NCBI GenBank assembly: GCA_031430595.1
Contig: JANPBU010000013.1
Location: 62,001-126,000 of the forward strand
DNA length: 64,000 nucleotides
Reading direction: 5' to 3'
Origin: JANNBN01 sp031430595
GTDB lineage: Bacteria; Actinomycetota; Acidimicrobiia; Acidimicrobiales; JANYDT01
Part shown: positions 16,526 to 24,527 of the stretch, one piece after another
How the letters are laid out: the number at the start of each line of letters is the position of its first letter
Numbering within the stretch: the first letter of the stretch is position 1
Made by a program: the position numbers and the translations under genes
Notes under the pieces: model-generated
The model's input: only the letters and a program-made list of their open reading frames with translations
Databases searched by the model: none
What the model was told of the DNA's origin: nothing

Positions 16526-18228
16526 AGGCAAGCCCTTCAAGAAACGATCGTTTTGTTGCACTCGCAATCGTGGCACTGGGCTGTGCTTACCTGCTCTGGA
16601 TCTTTAGGAACACGTGGTTCTTCGGGGACGAGTGGGCGGTTATCGCAACGCGACGTGACCTTTGGGCTCAAGGGCACAAGGGCCTCGCGGTGTTTCGACC
16701 CCATACCGACCATTGGGTGACGCTTCCCGTATTGCTGTACTTCGCGATGTTCAAACTTTTCTCGTTAAGCAGCTACCTCCCGTATCTTGGCATGGTAATT
16801 TTCGCTCACGGTTGTACCGCCTTCGGGTTGCACGAACTCTGGCGGCGCATGGATATTCGACGACTTCCCGCGTTCGGTGGTCTGGTTCTTTTCACCCTGT
16901 TCGGAGCCGGTGCAGAAAACCTTTCGTGGGCCTTCCAAATCACCATCGTGGCGTCGATTGGTCTCGGCGTTGCTCAGGTACTCGCTGTCACCGCACCCAC
17001 AGTTGTTTCACCGTCGAACTCGATGGGGCGCCGAGGTCGACTTGCTCAGATGGCTGGGCCCGTTTTGGGTGGCCTCAACATCATGACGTCGGGCATGGCG
17101 TTTCCTATGTTGCTCTGCGTCGCAGCCGTGCTCGTTGTACAGCGCCGATACCGACACCTGGCAACCAACATTGGGCTTCCCGCGATCATGTACGTGTGCT
17201 GGTACCTCACCTACGGAAATGAGCCTCGACCAAGCCTTCCGAGTCGCCCCGGACTTTTCGCTGCGTATATAGAGAGGGGCGTGTTTTCCTCGTTAGAGGC
17301 GGTTACGTTTCTCACTGGCGCTGGTGCGATTCTGGCGCTTGTACTGGTCGCATGCCTCACAAAATGGTGGCCGCGACGTGAAACTCATGCCCTTCAAATT
17401 GCCGGGGTCGTTACCGGTTTCGGTATGTACGCGTTGTTTGCCGTTGGCCGGGCGGGGCTTGGGGCAGAGCAGGCTGCACAGTCTCGATACCTGTACGCAT
17501 CTGCCTCGATGCTCATCGGGCCACTACTACTTGGGCCGGTGACCTTGCTGTCATCTCGACACCTGCAACGCGGCCTTGTCGCGTCACTGTTGTGTTGGTC
17601 AATCATTGGGAACGTGTCTGCACTTACCATCTATCGGGACCATCGACTCGTGGATGTCGATTTCACCCGCACCCAAATTCAGTCGGCTGCGGCCCTTCCG
17701 ACCCTCGCTCTCCTTGACCGTGACGCAATCGTCGAAAGTCGATTCTCGCCCGATCTACTCGTTGGAACATTGGCTGATTTTGTAATGAACGGGCACCTCA
17801 AAGCGACCAAACGCGCACCTACGCAAGCCACAGTCAACAACGAGGCCGAGCTCAGCATCCGGTTTACTCAAAGTACGGCGCCAAGCAACATACCGTTGCG
17901 GTTTATAACCGCAGACACGTCATATGAATCCGACAATCGACCTGACTGCTTTCGCACGATGGGTGAAGGCGCACACCTAACTTTCTTCGTTGAACGACCG
18001 GGTATGTTCACGGTACGCCCGGTGAACGCAGCAACAATTGTGCTGCCTCCCGTCGAGGTGCGGCTAATCAAGTCTGGTTTGGCAAGTGAGCCGGTACTGG
18101 TGCCGATACCGAATCTTGCGGTGCAACGCCTTCGAATTGCAACTTACAAGGCCGAGATTTCGATCACCGTTCCAGCCCATCCCTTTGAGATATGTGGGGT
18201 TTCCGAGTTATTCCCACCTGACAAGTAA
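16522..18228 (+). CDS. Polytopic membrane protein, GT-C-like paralogue with extra C-terminal domain
   Basis: The 568-residue protein is a paralogue of the preceding gene product and overlaps it by ATGA. The motifs NTWFFGDEW, HTDHWVTLP, GAGAENLSWAFQI, MTSGMAFPML and SRYLYASAS align in order with the first copy. It differs by a soluble tail of about 150 residues (from about 420) with beta-rich character and two cysteines, probably exposed outside. The shared acidic loop suggests related but distinct substrates. Its last 21 bases overlap the convergent P450 gene. Confidence 0.7.
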   Translation: MKASPSRNDRFVALAIVALGCAYLLWIFRNTWFFGDEWAVIATRRDLWAQGHKGLAVFRPHTDHWVTLPVLLYFAMFKLFSLSSYLPYLGMVIFAHGCTAFGLHELWRRMDIRRLPAFGGLVLFTLFGAGAENLSWAFQITIVASIGLGVAQVLAVTAPTVVSPSNSMGRRGRLAQMAGPVLGGLNIMTSGMAFPMLLCVAAVLVVQRRYRHLATNIGLPAIMYVCWYLTYGNEPRPSLPSRPGLFAAYIERGVFSSLEAVTFLTGAGAILALVLVACLTKWWPRRETHALQIAGVVTGFGMYALFAVGRAGLGAEQAAQSRYLYASASMLIGPLLLGPVTLLSSRHLQRGLVASLLCWSIIGNVSALTIYRDHRLVDVDFTRTQIQSAAALPTLALLDRDAIVESRFSPDLLVGTLADFVMNGHLKATKRAPTQATVNNEAELSIRFTQSTAPSNIPLRFITADTSYESDNRPDCFRTMGEGAHLTFFVERPGMFTVRPVNAATIVLPPVEVRLIKSGLASEPVLVPIPNLAVQRLRIATYKAEISITVPAHPFEICGVSELFPPDK

Positions 18229-19302
18229 TTTGTTCCATTTTCTGAACAACGTCCCGGTCGGCCCCCCTTCGGCATCGTCAAGAATAAGGTCTGGGAGTAT
18301 CCGAAACGTCGCCTCAATAATCGTCTGAGCCTCATGCTTCGCAAGATGCATTGCTATGCACGCATGAGGTCCTTGGGCGAACGTCACATGCGCACTGGCA
18401 TTTGACCGATCCGCAATGAACCTGTTTGGCTGGCTGAACTTCTTCGGGTCACGATTCGCCCCAGCGATCGACAAGATGACCATGTCACCTTTGCGAATCA
18501 GTGCAGGTTCGATGTGAACGTCTTCGGTGGAAAAGCGGTCGACCCGGGTCACTGACGGTTCGAGGCGAAGCGATTCTTCCAGCGCTAGTAGCAACCGGGC
18601 CTGGTCTGAGGCAATGGTTGAACCGTTCGGGTGTTGCAACAGGTGGCCAAATGAATTGGTGATCATGCCTTCTGCGGTTTCGATGCCCCCGAACAAACAG
18701 ACCGCCACATTCGACATCAATTCGGTATCACTGAGTTCTGCGGCCGAAAACCCGAAGGAGTCAAATACTGCCGAGCCAAGCGACTCCATCGCTACCTTGT
18801 AAGGTGCACTTACTTGTTCGAGCACATAACCACTTGATAGTTCTGTCACTGCATCAACGATGTCTCGGTACCATCCAAGTAACGCGTCGCTAGTGGTTTG
18901 TTCGAGACCCAAGGCGATCCGCATCACTTCGGCGGCAAATGGGCCAGCGATGTGGGATCGAAGATCGATCTGGCGAGACGGGTTCGACTTCAATTTGGTG
19001 ACAAGTTCGTTGGCGAGGTTCACGATTCGATTGGACAAGTCACGACGACTCATTGCTGCGACGCCGAACATTCCGGCAAACGGGGTTCGATGGCGGCGAT
19101 GCTCGTCACCGTCGAGCGAAAGCATGCTCGGCCCAACGATTTGTGCAGTCGAAAACCGTGGATCGTCAACGGTGAAACGAGTCGCGTCGCGCATACATTC
19201 GACAACGAGCTCGTAGTCGGTGACGACCCATGCACTGACTTCATCGTCCCAGGCGACCGGACCATTTGCTCTCAGTTGTTCTATTCGGTCGTGGAAATCC
19301 AT
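18208..19302 (-). CDS. Cytochrome P450
   Basis: The 364-residue monooxygenase has the full set of P450 marks: the I-helix GGIETAEG (205-212), the K-helix ExxR at E243-R246 and the heme loop FAQGPHACIA with the axial C315. It is at the short end for bacterial P450s, with a compact N-terminus beginning MDFHDRI. No ferredoxin or reductase gene adjoins it, so partners and substrate are unknown. It is convergent with the membrane protein gene and shares its last 21 bases with it. Confidence 0.93.
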   Translation of the reverse strand: MDFHDRIEQLRANGPVAWDDEVSAWVVTDYELVVECMRDATRFTVDDPRFSTAQIVGPSMLSLDGDEHRRHRTPFAGMFGVAAMSRRDLSNRIVNLANELVTKLKSNPSRQIDLRSHIAGPFAAEVMRIALGLEQTTSDALLGWYRDIVDAVTELSSGYVLEQVSAPYKVAMESLGSAVFDSFGFSAAELSDTELMSNVAVCLFGGIETAEGMITNSFGHLLQHPNGSTIASDQARLLLALEESLRLEPSVTRVDRFSTEDVHIEPALIRKGDMVILSIAGANRDPKKFSQPNRFIADRSNASAHVTFAQGPHACIAMHLAKHEAQTIIEATFRILPDLILDDAEGGPTGTLFRKWNKLLVRWE

Positions 19303-19526
19303 CGCTTCGAATCGTACGTCGATAGGAAAACCGATCGGGTCACGCGAGATGTTTTACGTAAACCACCCCGGCCGACCACCCCGCTTTTCGTGCAAATGAA
19401 GGATCATGCGAGCCGGAATCACCATTGAGGAACTCGCAGCGCGAGAGCTCAGCGCCCTCGAGACCCGTTTGAATTTGTCGGCATTGGCGAAGCGGAGGTT
19501 TCCGCTCTTGATATCGATCATGCTTG

Positions 19527-19760
19527 CCGATGGTTTCGGCACCTAGTGATTCTCTTGTTCTGGCTGAAGCCAGCTATTTGATTGGTACCGTGCCCGGCCC
19601 CTCTGCTGAAGCAGCGTTGTTACGGTCGATGACAACTCGTCGCTTCGAAGTGATTGGGCCGACTCCTGAGGATCTTACTCAGATGGCCGCCTTAGCCTCC
19701 ACATATGAGGACCTTCCGCTCGGCGCTACGCTGAGTCGGGCCGAGCAATTCAGGACTACA
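19527..19760 (+). pseudogene. Decayed PIN-domain (VapC-like) gene
   Basis: The segment encodes the middle of a PIN-domain protein, with VLAEASYLIG, AEAALLRSM, LTQMAALASTYEDLPLG and then a sequence like the last strand (RTTALSTL). The N-terminal DTS with the first catalytic Asp is absent. About eight residues that would hold a later catalytic Asp are missing after LPLG. The frame then runs into unrelated sequence and the tRNA. It cannot be an active nuclease. I see no partner antitoxin. The sequence from 19303 to 19526 holds nothing else I can identify. Confidence 0.6.
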
Positions 19761-19847
19761 GCCCTGTCTACTCTCTGGGTAGGGGCACCGTGTTTGGAAA
19801 AATCGCCGACGCAAGGTGTCAAATCGATCATGCCTTCGAATGACGGA

Positions 19848-19879
19848 AGGCCCTTTTGCGTTGGTACCGAAAGGGGCCT
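19848..19879 (-). terminator. Hairpin downstream of tRNA-Thr
   Basis: AGGCCCTTT (19848-19856) and AAAGGGGCCT (19870-19879) can pair with one bulge. The hairpin lies just beyond the 3' end of tRNA-Thr on its strand. There is no strong T run after it, so it may be a processing or termination signal. Confidence 0.35.
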
Positions 19880-19896
19880 CGGAGCCGGGGTTGTCG

Positions 19897-19969
19897 TGGG
19901 CGTTGAGGGACTCGAACCCCCGACATCTTCCTTGTAAGGGAAGCGCTCTACCAACTGAGCTAAACGCCC
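19897..19969 (-). tRNA. tRNA-Thr(TGT)
   Basis: Read on the minus strand this is a 73-base cloverleaf. The acceptor stem GGGCGTT pairs with AACGCCC, the D-arm is GCTCAGTTGGTAGAGC, and the anticodon arm CTTCC-CTTGTAA-GGAAG carries TGT. The T-arm has GGTTCGAGTCC. The CCA end is not encoded. The 5' end lies inside the last codons of the upstream kinase-like gene. Confidence 0.95.
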
Positions 19970-20814
19970 GACCCGGTTACCTTAGCGGCTGAAACGGGCC
20001 ACGTAGATCGGTTTGTTTTGAGAATGAACCAGTCGAGCGTTGCCTCCACCGATGATTCGGTGACGTTCGCTCCTACTGACTGAAAGCATTCCACGATGTC
20101 CTTGACCCAAGGCGAAAGCTCAAGTGCGACCAGAACGTCCCACCGGAAGTCATAGTTGGGTACAAGGTCTGCACACATACGCAAATAGGAGTTTGCGGCT
20201 TCGAGACCGGCGAGTAAGGCAATTTCTACTCGGCATCGTGAGACGTCAACCTCAGCAACACCACGACACCCGTGAGCCCAGTCGACAATCCCAACCCAAC
20301 ACCCATTTTCAAACAGAACATTGCCGGGATGAAGGTCGCGATGCACAAACCGATGCGGTCCAGAAGCTGATGGGAGAACACCGTTTCGAAAATCTTCAAG
20401 AGACCGATTAAAGCGTGCGGGTGACGAGCACCATCGGGGGGTTTCATCGCTATCCGGAAGCCACGGCGCAAAGTCGGTGACTTCATCAAGCGCAATACCG
20501 GAACCGGCGATTTCATGCGTCGAAAGACTGAGACCTCGAAGCCAGTCAGGAATCGACCTTGGCACCATCTGCGGGCTTCCGACGACAAGCGATTGCAAAA
20601 TAGCTGGCGAACCAGAGGCTGTGCCGAATGGATCTGAGGCCAAACATCGAGGAGCCCACAGGCAGTCGACAAGCCGGTGAAGAGTGTCAGTTTCTTGCAT
20701 AATCAAACTGGTTCGGTTGTCAACCGTGCCATCGTCGAACTGAGGGTGCTTCAACACAACGGCGAAAGTCACACCCCGTTGTCTAACCATAAGCTTGTAT
20801 ACAAATGAACTCAC
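19960..20814 (-). CDS. APH/choline kinase-family phosphotransferase
   Basis: The 284-residue protein carries the aminoglycoside phosphotransferase catalytic signature FVHRDLHPGNVLF followed by VGIVDWAHG, which supply the catalytic Asp and metal-binding Asp. The N-terminal lobe is weakly conserved. In this superfamily substrates range from antibiotics to choline and homoserine, so resistance should not be assumed. Translation starts at GTG 20814 or ATG 20790. The stop codon (19960-19962) falls inside tRNA-Thr, so the mRNA end and the tRNA 5' end overlap by ten bases. Confidence 0.8.
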   Translation of the reverse strand: MSSFVYKLMVRQRGVTFAVVLKHPQFDDGTVDNRTSLIMQETDTLHRLVDCLWAPRCLASDPFGTASGSPAILQSLVVGSPQMVPRSIPDWLRGLSLSTHEIAGSGIALDEVTDFAPWLPDSDETPRWCSSPARFNRSLEDFRNGVLPSASGPHRFVHRDLHPGNVLFENGCWVGIVDWAHGCRGVAEVDVSRCRVEIALLAGLEAANSYLRMCADLVPNYDFRWDVLVALELSPWVKDIVECFQSVGANVTESSVEATLDWFILKTNRSTWPVSAAKVTGSGV

Positions 20815-20942
20815 CCCGCCAAGTAAACGCTAAGCGCTAACAACCCTGGCGTCGTCGCCGAGTTCCGCCTCAACCCAAACCTGTGATTGGGCTGTTAAGA
20901 GTCCATCTACGCCCGGATGCCCAAACCTCGATTCTTCTAGGT

Positions 20943-20963
20943 TTCGAGTCCCTCAACGCCCAC
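20943..20963 (+). repeat. Inverted 21-bp copy of the tRNA-Thr 3' end
   Basis: This stretch is identical over 21 bases to the T-loop/acceptor end of tRNA-Thr plus one flanking base (19896-19916), in opposite orientation and about 1 kb away. tRNA 3' ends are common integration targets, so this may be an attachment-site remnant. The rest of 20815-21005 shows no gene. Confidence 0.65.
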
Positions 20964-21005
20964 AAGTCTTGACCGGCCGCAGTACACGACGAAACCACCC
21001 AGCAC

Positions 21006-21308
21006 CTAAGACTCAAGGTCAAGTTCTAAGTCCATGACTTCTCCTGCCCCGTCAACTCCAAGCATGGCGAATAAGGCGAACCGGCCAACCAGCACCCCGG
21101 AACCTATGTAGACGCGGATTTCATTGCCTGGAGGAACTGCAACGGTTTGTCCATGAAAATCAGCAGCAAGAAGATCACGAACAGGAGGCAAATCGTAGAG
21201 AAGGAAGTCTGCAGAAGATGGTGTTCCGTTACCACCTCTCACCTCGGGGAGTAGTTCATCGAGGCGCTCAAAAAACATGCCACCGAAGCGAACCGCTCGG
21301 GCTTTCAC
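21006..21308 (-). CDS. Small protein, second of a possible toxin-antitoxin pair
   Basis: The protein has 100 residues, basic at the start (MKARAVRFGGMFFERLDELLP) and acidic at the end. I do not recognise a family. Its start overlaps the upstream small gene by four bases, the layout typical of type II toxin-antitoxin modules with the putative toxin second. The size fits, but no catalytic motif is visible. Confidence 0.5.
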   Translation of the reverse strand: MKARAVRFGGMFFERLDELLPEVRGGNGTPSSADFLLYDLPPVRDLLAADFHGQTVAVPPGNEIRVYIGSGVLVGRFALFAMLGVDGAGEVMDLELDLES

Positions 21309-21487
21309 TCTCGCTGGCCGGTACGCACGATCTGACTGAGCATTAGGGCTCGGTCGATGACTCTTTGTCGAAACTCTGCAGGAAGCTCATCCAGACTCAG
21401 TACCGTTCCAGCCCCAACCGCAGCCGCTCGCTCATTGGGAGTCATCTGGTCCATTTCTTCTGGCGTAACCACTCTTCGCTCAAGCAT
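21305..21487 (-). CDS. Small protein, first of a possible toxin-antitoxin pair
   Basis: From the ATG at 21487 this gives 60 residues (MLERRVVTPEEMDQM); a TTG at 21511 would add eight. It is predicted helical and contains TPEEMDQMTPNERAA and LPAEFRQRVIDRAL, resembling small actinobacterial proteins of unknown role that sit next to toxin-like genes. The ATGA overlap with the following gene implies co-translation. The antitoxin role is a context-only inference. Confidence 0.5.
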   Translation of the reverse strand: MLERRVVTPEEMDQMTPNERAAAVGAGTVLSLDELPAEFRQRVIDRALMLSQIVRTGQRE

Positions 21488-21627
21488 GGGATCAGTGTAG
21501 CGAGAAGCCAATGAGACGTTGGGCTACAAGACGTTTTGCGGCTGATCTGCCCAACTGCATACTGCAGGTTGCATTTGGTCCACCAAGTCTCAAGACTAAA
21601 GCCGACCCCTCGACCCGTCAGAATCGA

Positions 21628-22110
21628 TCAGTCGGCAGGAACCGAGTCAAGCAGACGAATTGCTTCATCTCGGTTCGGCACAAAACCGGGGGCGTCGCGG
21701 CAGAACTCGACCATGATGCCGTTCGGGTCAACGAGATAAATCGAATGACACCAGCCGTGATCTGCTTCCATGAACATCGGAATCCCAGCAGCAATCATAT
21801 GGGCACGAACTTCTTCCTGGCGGTCAATCGTTGCTCGAAACGCCACGTGGTTTACCCACTTCGGGGTGCCCGTCGCATCAGAAAGATCGGTTGACCATTC
21901 AGCGGTTTCACCGACACCATGCAAATCAAAGAACGCCAACGACGATCCGTTACCAAGGTCAAAGAAAATATGGCGCAGGAAGTGTTCAACGCCATCTATC
22001 ACCCGGCCGGTGACTTCGGTATGAACCAGCGGAAACCCGAGGCCCTCGTAAAAGTCAACCGTCTCTCGAAGGTCGCGACAGGCAAATGCAACGTGATGGA
22101 ACCCAGTCAT
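21628..22110 (-). CDS. VOC-family (glyoxalase/dioxygenase fold) protein
   Basis: The 160-residue protein has the paired beta-alpha-beta modules of the vicinal oxygen chelate fold. FHHVAFACRDLRETVDFYEGLGF opens the first module and NHVAFRA the second. SIYLVDPNGIMVEFC closes the second. Likely metal ligands are H4 or H5, the His of NHVAF and E of VEFC. The substrate is unknown. It starts seven bases after the AMP-ligase stop and is probably its operon partner. The start at 22110 is the ATG that begins the fold. Confidence 0.88.
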   Translation of the reverse strand: MTGFHHVAFACRDLRETVDFYEGLGFPLVHTEVTGRVIDGVEHFLRHIFFDLGNGSSLAFFDLHGVGETAEWSTDLSDATGTPKWVNHVAFRATIDRQEEVRAHMIAAGIPMFMEADHGWCHSIYLVDPNGIMVEFCRDAPGFVPNRDEAIRLLDSVPAD

Positions 22111-22117
22111 ACTCTCA

Positions 22118-23650
22118 TCATGCACCATCGATAGGTTTGAGACCGTAACTCGCTCGAAGCTCAACCCGGTCGAGTTTTCCCGTTGAGGTCATTGGCATTG
22201 CGTCGATCACAATAAGATCACCCAGGCGTCGATCCGAATCGTCACGAGCCCGGTACACAGCGAGTACATCCTCAGGGCTCATCACCGGCTTCTCTGGCCA
22301 TAAGGCGACCACAGCGCGAGGGCCAAGTGGCCCCGGAACAACGGCCACATGTCGAACCGATGGGCTGCACGCCAACACCGCCTCTTCAATTGGTCGAGGA
22401 AGCACGACGCCATCAGGTGTGTCGATACGTTCGCTGAAACGCCCGAGCGTGGTGACATGGCCGGTGGCAGCCATGCGGCCTAGGTCTCCGGTTCGAAGCC
22501 AACCGTCACGCACCGCCAAAGCTGTTTTGTCGGGTTCGTTCCAATACCCCCACATGAACCCACCGCGAATACACAGTTCTCCAGGGGAACCGATTGGCAC
22601 CTCGACACCGAAATCATCCAGCACACGTACCTCTTTATCGGGCAACGGCTCACCAACAGAACCAAACAGTTGTGTCGCCGGCCGGGCTCTGCGAGCCAAC
22701 CCCACGAAACCCCCCAACTCACTTTGCCCATAGCTTTCACAAAACGAAACCCCAAGTTCATCAAAGTATGCGCGCTTCAGTTCAACCGGAACCGCTTCGC
22801 CACCCGACACAACAAGCTGAAGCGAAGACGGGGCCTTCCCACGGGTACGACATTCAGCCAGCAGGTCGCTTAGTTGTGGAGGGTTCGACGCCAAGTATGT
22901 GACCCCGTTTTGCTCAATATCGTCATATACCGCAACTGGGTCCCAAGCTTTTCGTAGGCCCACACACATTCCCCGGTGAAGCCCTGGTAACCAATGCGAC
23001 ACGAGGCCATATGAACTCGCAGGTGACGTGGCACCGAGCGTGCGGTCTTCGGGCGTGAGCTGCAGGCGTTCAGCGATACAGGCGGTGGCCCGAACGGTTG
23101 CTTCCTGAGCCAATACCGCTGCCTTCGGCCGTCCGGTTGAACCCGAGGTGAACGACAGGTGAAACGGTAGCGATGCATCAAGGCTGAGTATCGAAACGGG
23201 ATCAGCCGCAACGAGGGCATCGGACCATCCAGCTGCACCGGGCTGAGGGCCATCCATACAGAAATACTGCTCGATGAAGGGCATCTCAGAACGGTCTCGT
23301 TCGATCGCGTCAAACAAATCGTGGGTGTACACCAACACTTTCGGAGTGCAGGCTTGCGCGTACGACGCCAATTCGTTTCCGGTCATGACGCTGATATGCG
23401 CAGAGATCGCCCCGAGCCGCCACGCGCCAAACATTGCAATGACGTAGTCCAACCCATTGTGTGCAAGCAGGCCAACCCGATCACCAGGCCCAACACCCGC
23501 ACTTCGAAGCACTCCGGCAGCCTTCGCCGAAGCAGAGTCAACTTCGGCAAACGTCATCACCCGGTTGCGATCACTCCATCGAAGAAACGGCTCGTCAGGG
23601 CGACGATTTGCTTGCGTCGACAACAGTTCAGGAAGGGTGAGAAAAGCCAT
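22118..23650 (-). CDS. AMP-dependent acyl-CoA ligase-like enzyme
   Basis: The 510-residue adenylate-forming enzyme shows FTSGSTGRPKAA (P-loop), ESYGQSELGG, GWLRTGDLGR and the C-terminal catalytic lysine in TSTGKLDRVEL. The A8 hinge, usually GRxKD, reads GRFSERIDTPDG, a noticeable departure that could alter the thioesterification conformation. The substrate is unknown. The ATG at 23650 begins the conserved part. It is followed closely by a VOC protein gene and preceded by the phosphatidylcholine synthase gene on the same strand. Confidence 0.87.
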   Translation of the reverse strand: MAFLTLPELLSTQANRRPDEPFLRWSDRNRVMTFAEVDSASAKAAGVLRSAGVGPGDRVGLLAHNGLDYVIAMFGAWRLGAISAHISVMTGNELASYAQACTPKVLVYTHDLFDAIERDRSEMPFIEQYFCMDGPQPGAAGWSDALVAADPVSILSLDASLPFHLSFTSGSTGRPKAAVLAQEATVRATACIAERLQLTPEDRTLGATSPASSYGLVSHWLPGLHRGMCVGLRKAWDPVAVYDDIEQNGVTYLASNPPQLSDLLAECRTRGKAPSSLQLVVSGGEAVPVELKRAYFDELGVSFCESYGQSELGGFVGLARRARPATQLFGSVGEPLPDKEVRVLDDFGVEVPIGSPGELCIRGGFMWGYWNEPDKTALAVRDGWLRTGDLGRMAATGHVTTLGRFSERIDTPDGVVLPRPIEEAVLACSPSVRHVAVVPGPLGPRAVVALWPEKPVMSPEDVLAVYRARDDSDRRLGDLIVIDAMPMTSTGKLDRVELRASYGLKPIDGA

Positions 23651-23698
23651 TCCCGATTCTGCTGTGTCAGCACGCTCATGCCAAATCAAACAGAAATA

Positions 23699-24481
23699 TC
23701 AGGTTTTGGAAATGCCCTTGTTTCGCTCGAGCCGAGTTCGCCAAGTCGACAAGCCAGCAAAGTAACCGAAACACACCACGAGTACGGCGTTAATGATCCA
23801 CGATGACTTGCCGAAACGAATTGATGCGACGAGAAGTGCAGTCAACCAGACGGCCGTCATGACCAGCGTGGCAGTCCGCATTCCGTCGGACCGGACCGGA
23901 TGGGGAAACTTCACATTCGTAAGCAACAAACCGCACAACAGCACCACAGCAATTGCATTCGCCCACTTCGGTGTTCCGAGCACCAACATTGACGGGGCGA
24001 CCATGTTCCACGTGGCCGGAAAGCCGTTGAACCAGTGGTCGTCTTCCGTCATCATGTCGGTTCGACTGAACCATATGGCCGACAGGAATACGACCAAACA
24101 GACGATCGGAAGCGAGACGGAGGAAGGTAGCAACCCGAACCGGTGCAAAAAGGCCGCGGGGACAATCACACAGGTGACGTAATCGATGACCAAATCAAGC
24201 ACGTAACCATCGATTTTTGGAACGCGATTTTCGATGTCGACCGACCGAGCCATTGGCCCGTCTATTCCATCGATGATCTGCGTGACCAGCAGATACACCA
24301 TGACCGCTTTGGCCCGCCGGTCGAACACAGCCTCAAGGGCCAACATTCCAACAAGCGCACCCAAGGTGGTGAAAAGGTGAACTGCCCATGCCTGACGCAC
24401 CTGAGACCGTGAGGACGTCGACGGGGTCGATGCAACCGGGCCACTTGACGCACCGACAATTGATGGATCGACGGCAGTCAT
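23699..24481 (-). CDS. pcs: Phosphatidylcholine synthase
   Basis: The 260-residue membrane protein carries the full phosphatidylcholine synthase motif DG-x2-DG-x2-AR-x12-G-x3-D-x3-D from D71 to D100. This distinguishes Pcs from other CDP-alcohol phosphotransferases. It would condense CDP-diacylglycerol with choline in the cytoplasmic membrane in one step. About seven to eight hydrophobic segments follow an N-terminal tail of 30 polar residues. Pcs is unusual in actinobacteria. Nothing nearby shows choline uptake. The AMP-ligase gene follows it at 48 bases. Confidence 0.85.
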   Translation of the reverse strand: MTAVDPSIVGASSGPVASTPSTSSRSQVRQAWAVHLFTTLGALVGMLALEAVFDRRAKAVMVYLLVTQIIDGIDGPMARSVDIENRVPKIDGYVLDLVIDYVTCVIVPAAFLHRFGLLPSSVSLPIVCLVVFLSAIWFSRTDMMTEDDHWFNGFPATWNMVAPSMLVLGTPKWANAIAVVLLCGLLLTNVKFPHPVRSDGMRTATLVMTAVWLTALLVASIRFGKSSWIINAVLVVCFGYFAGLSTWRTRLERNKGISKT

Positions 24482-24527
24482 TGCTTAGACGATACTTCGA
24501 ATAGCGCCGCAGGGCAGAACCTGTTGC

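Noticed and set aside
19404..19545. Short frame before the PIN fossil as its antitoxin
   Set aside because: The 46-codon sequence shows no antitoxin pattern and no clear ribosome binding site.
19960..20814. Calling the kinase-like gene an antibiotic resistance determinant
   Set aside because: The catalytic motif is shared by many non-resistance kinases and nothing else points to an antibiotic substrate.
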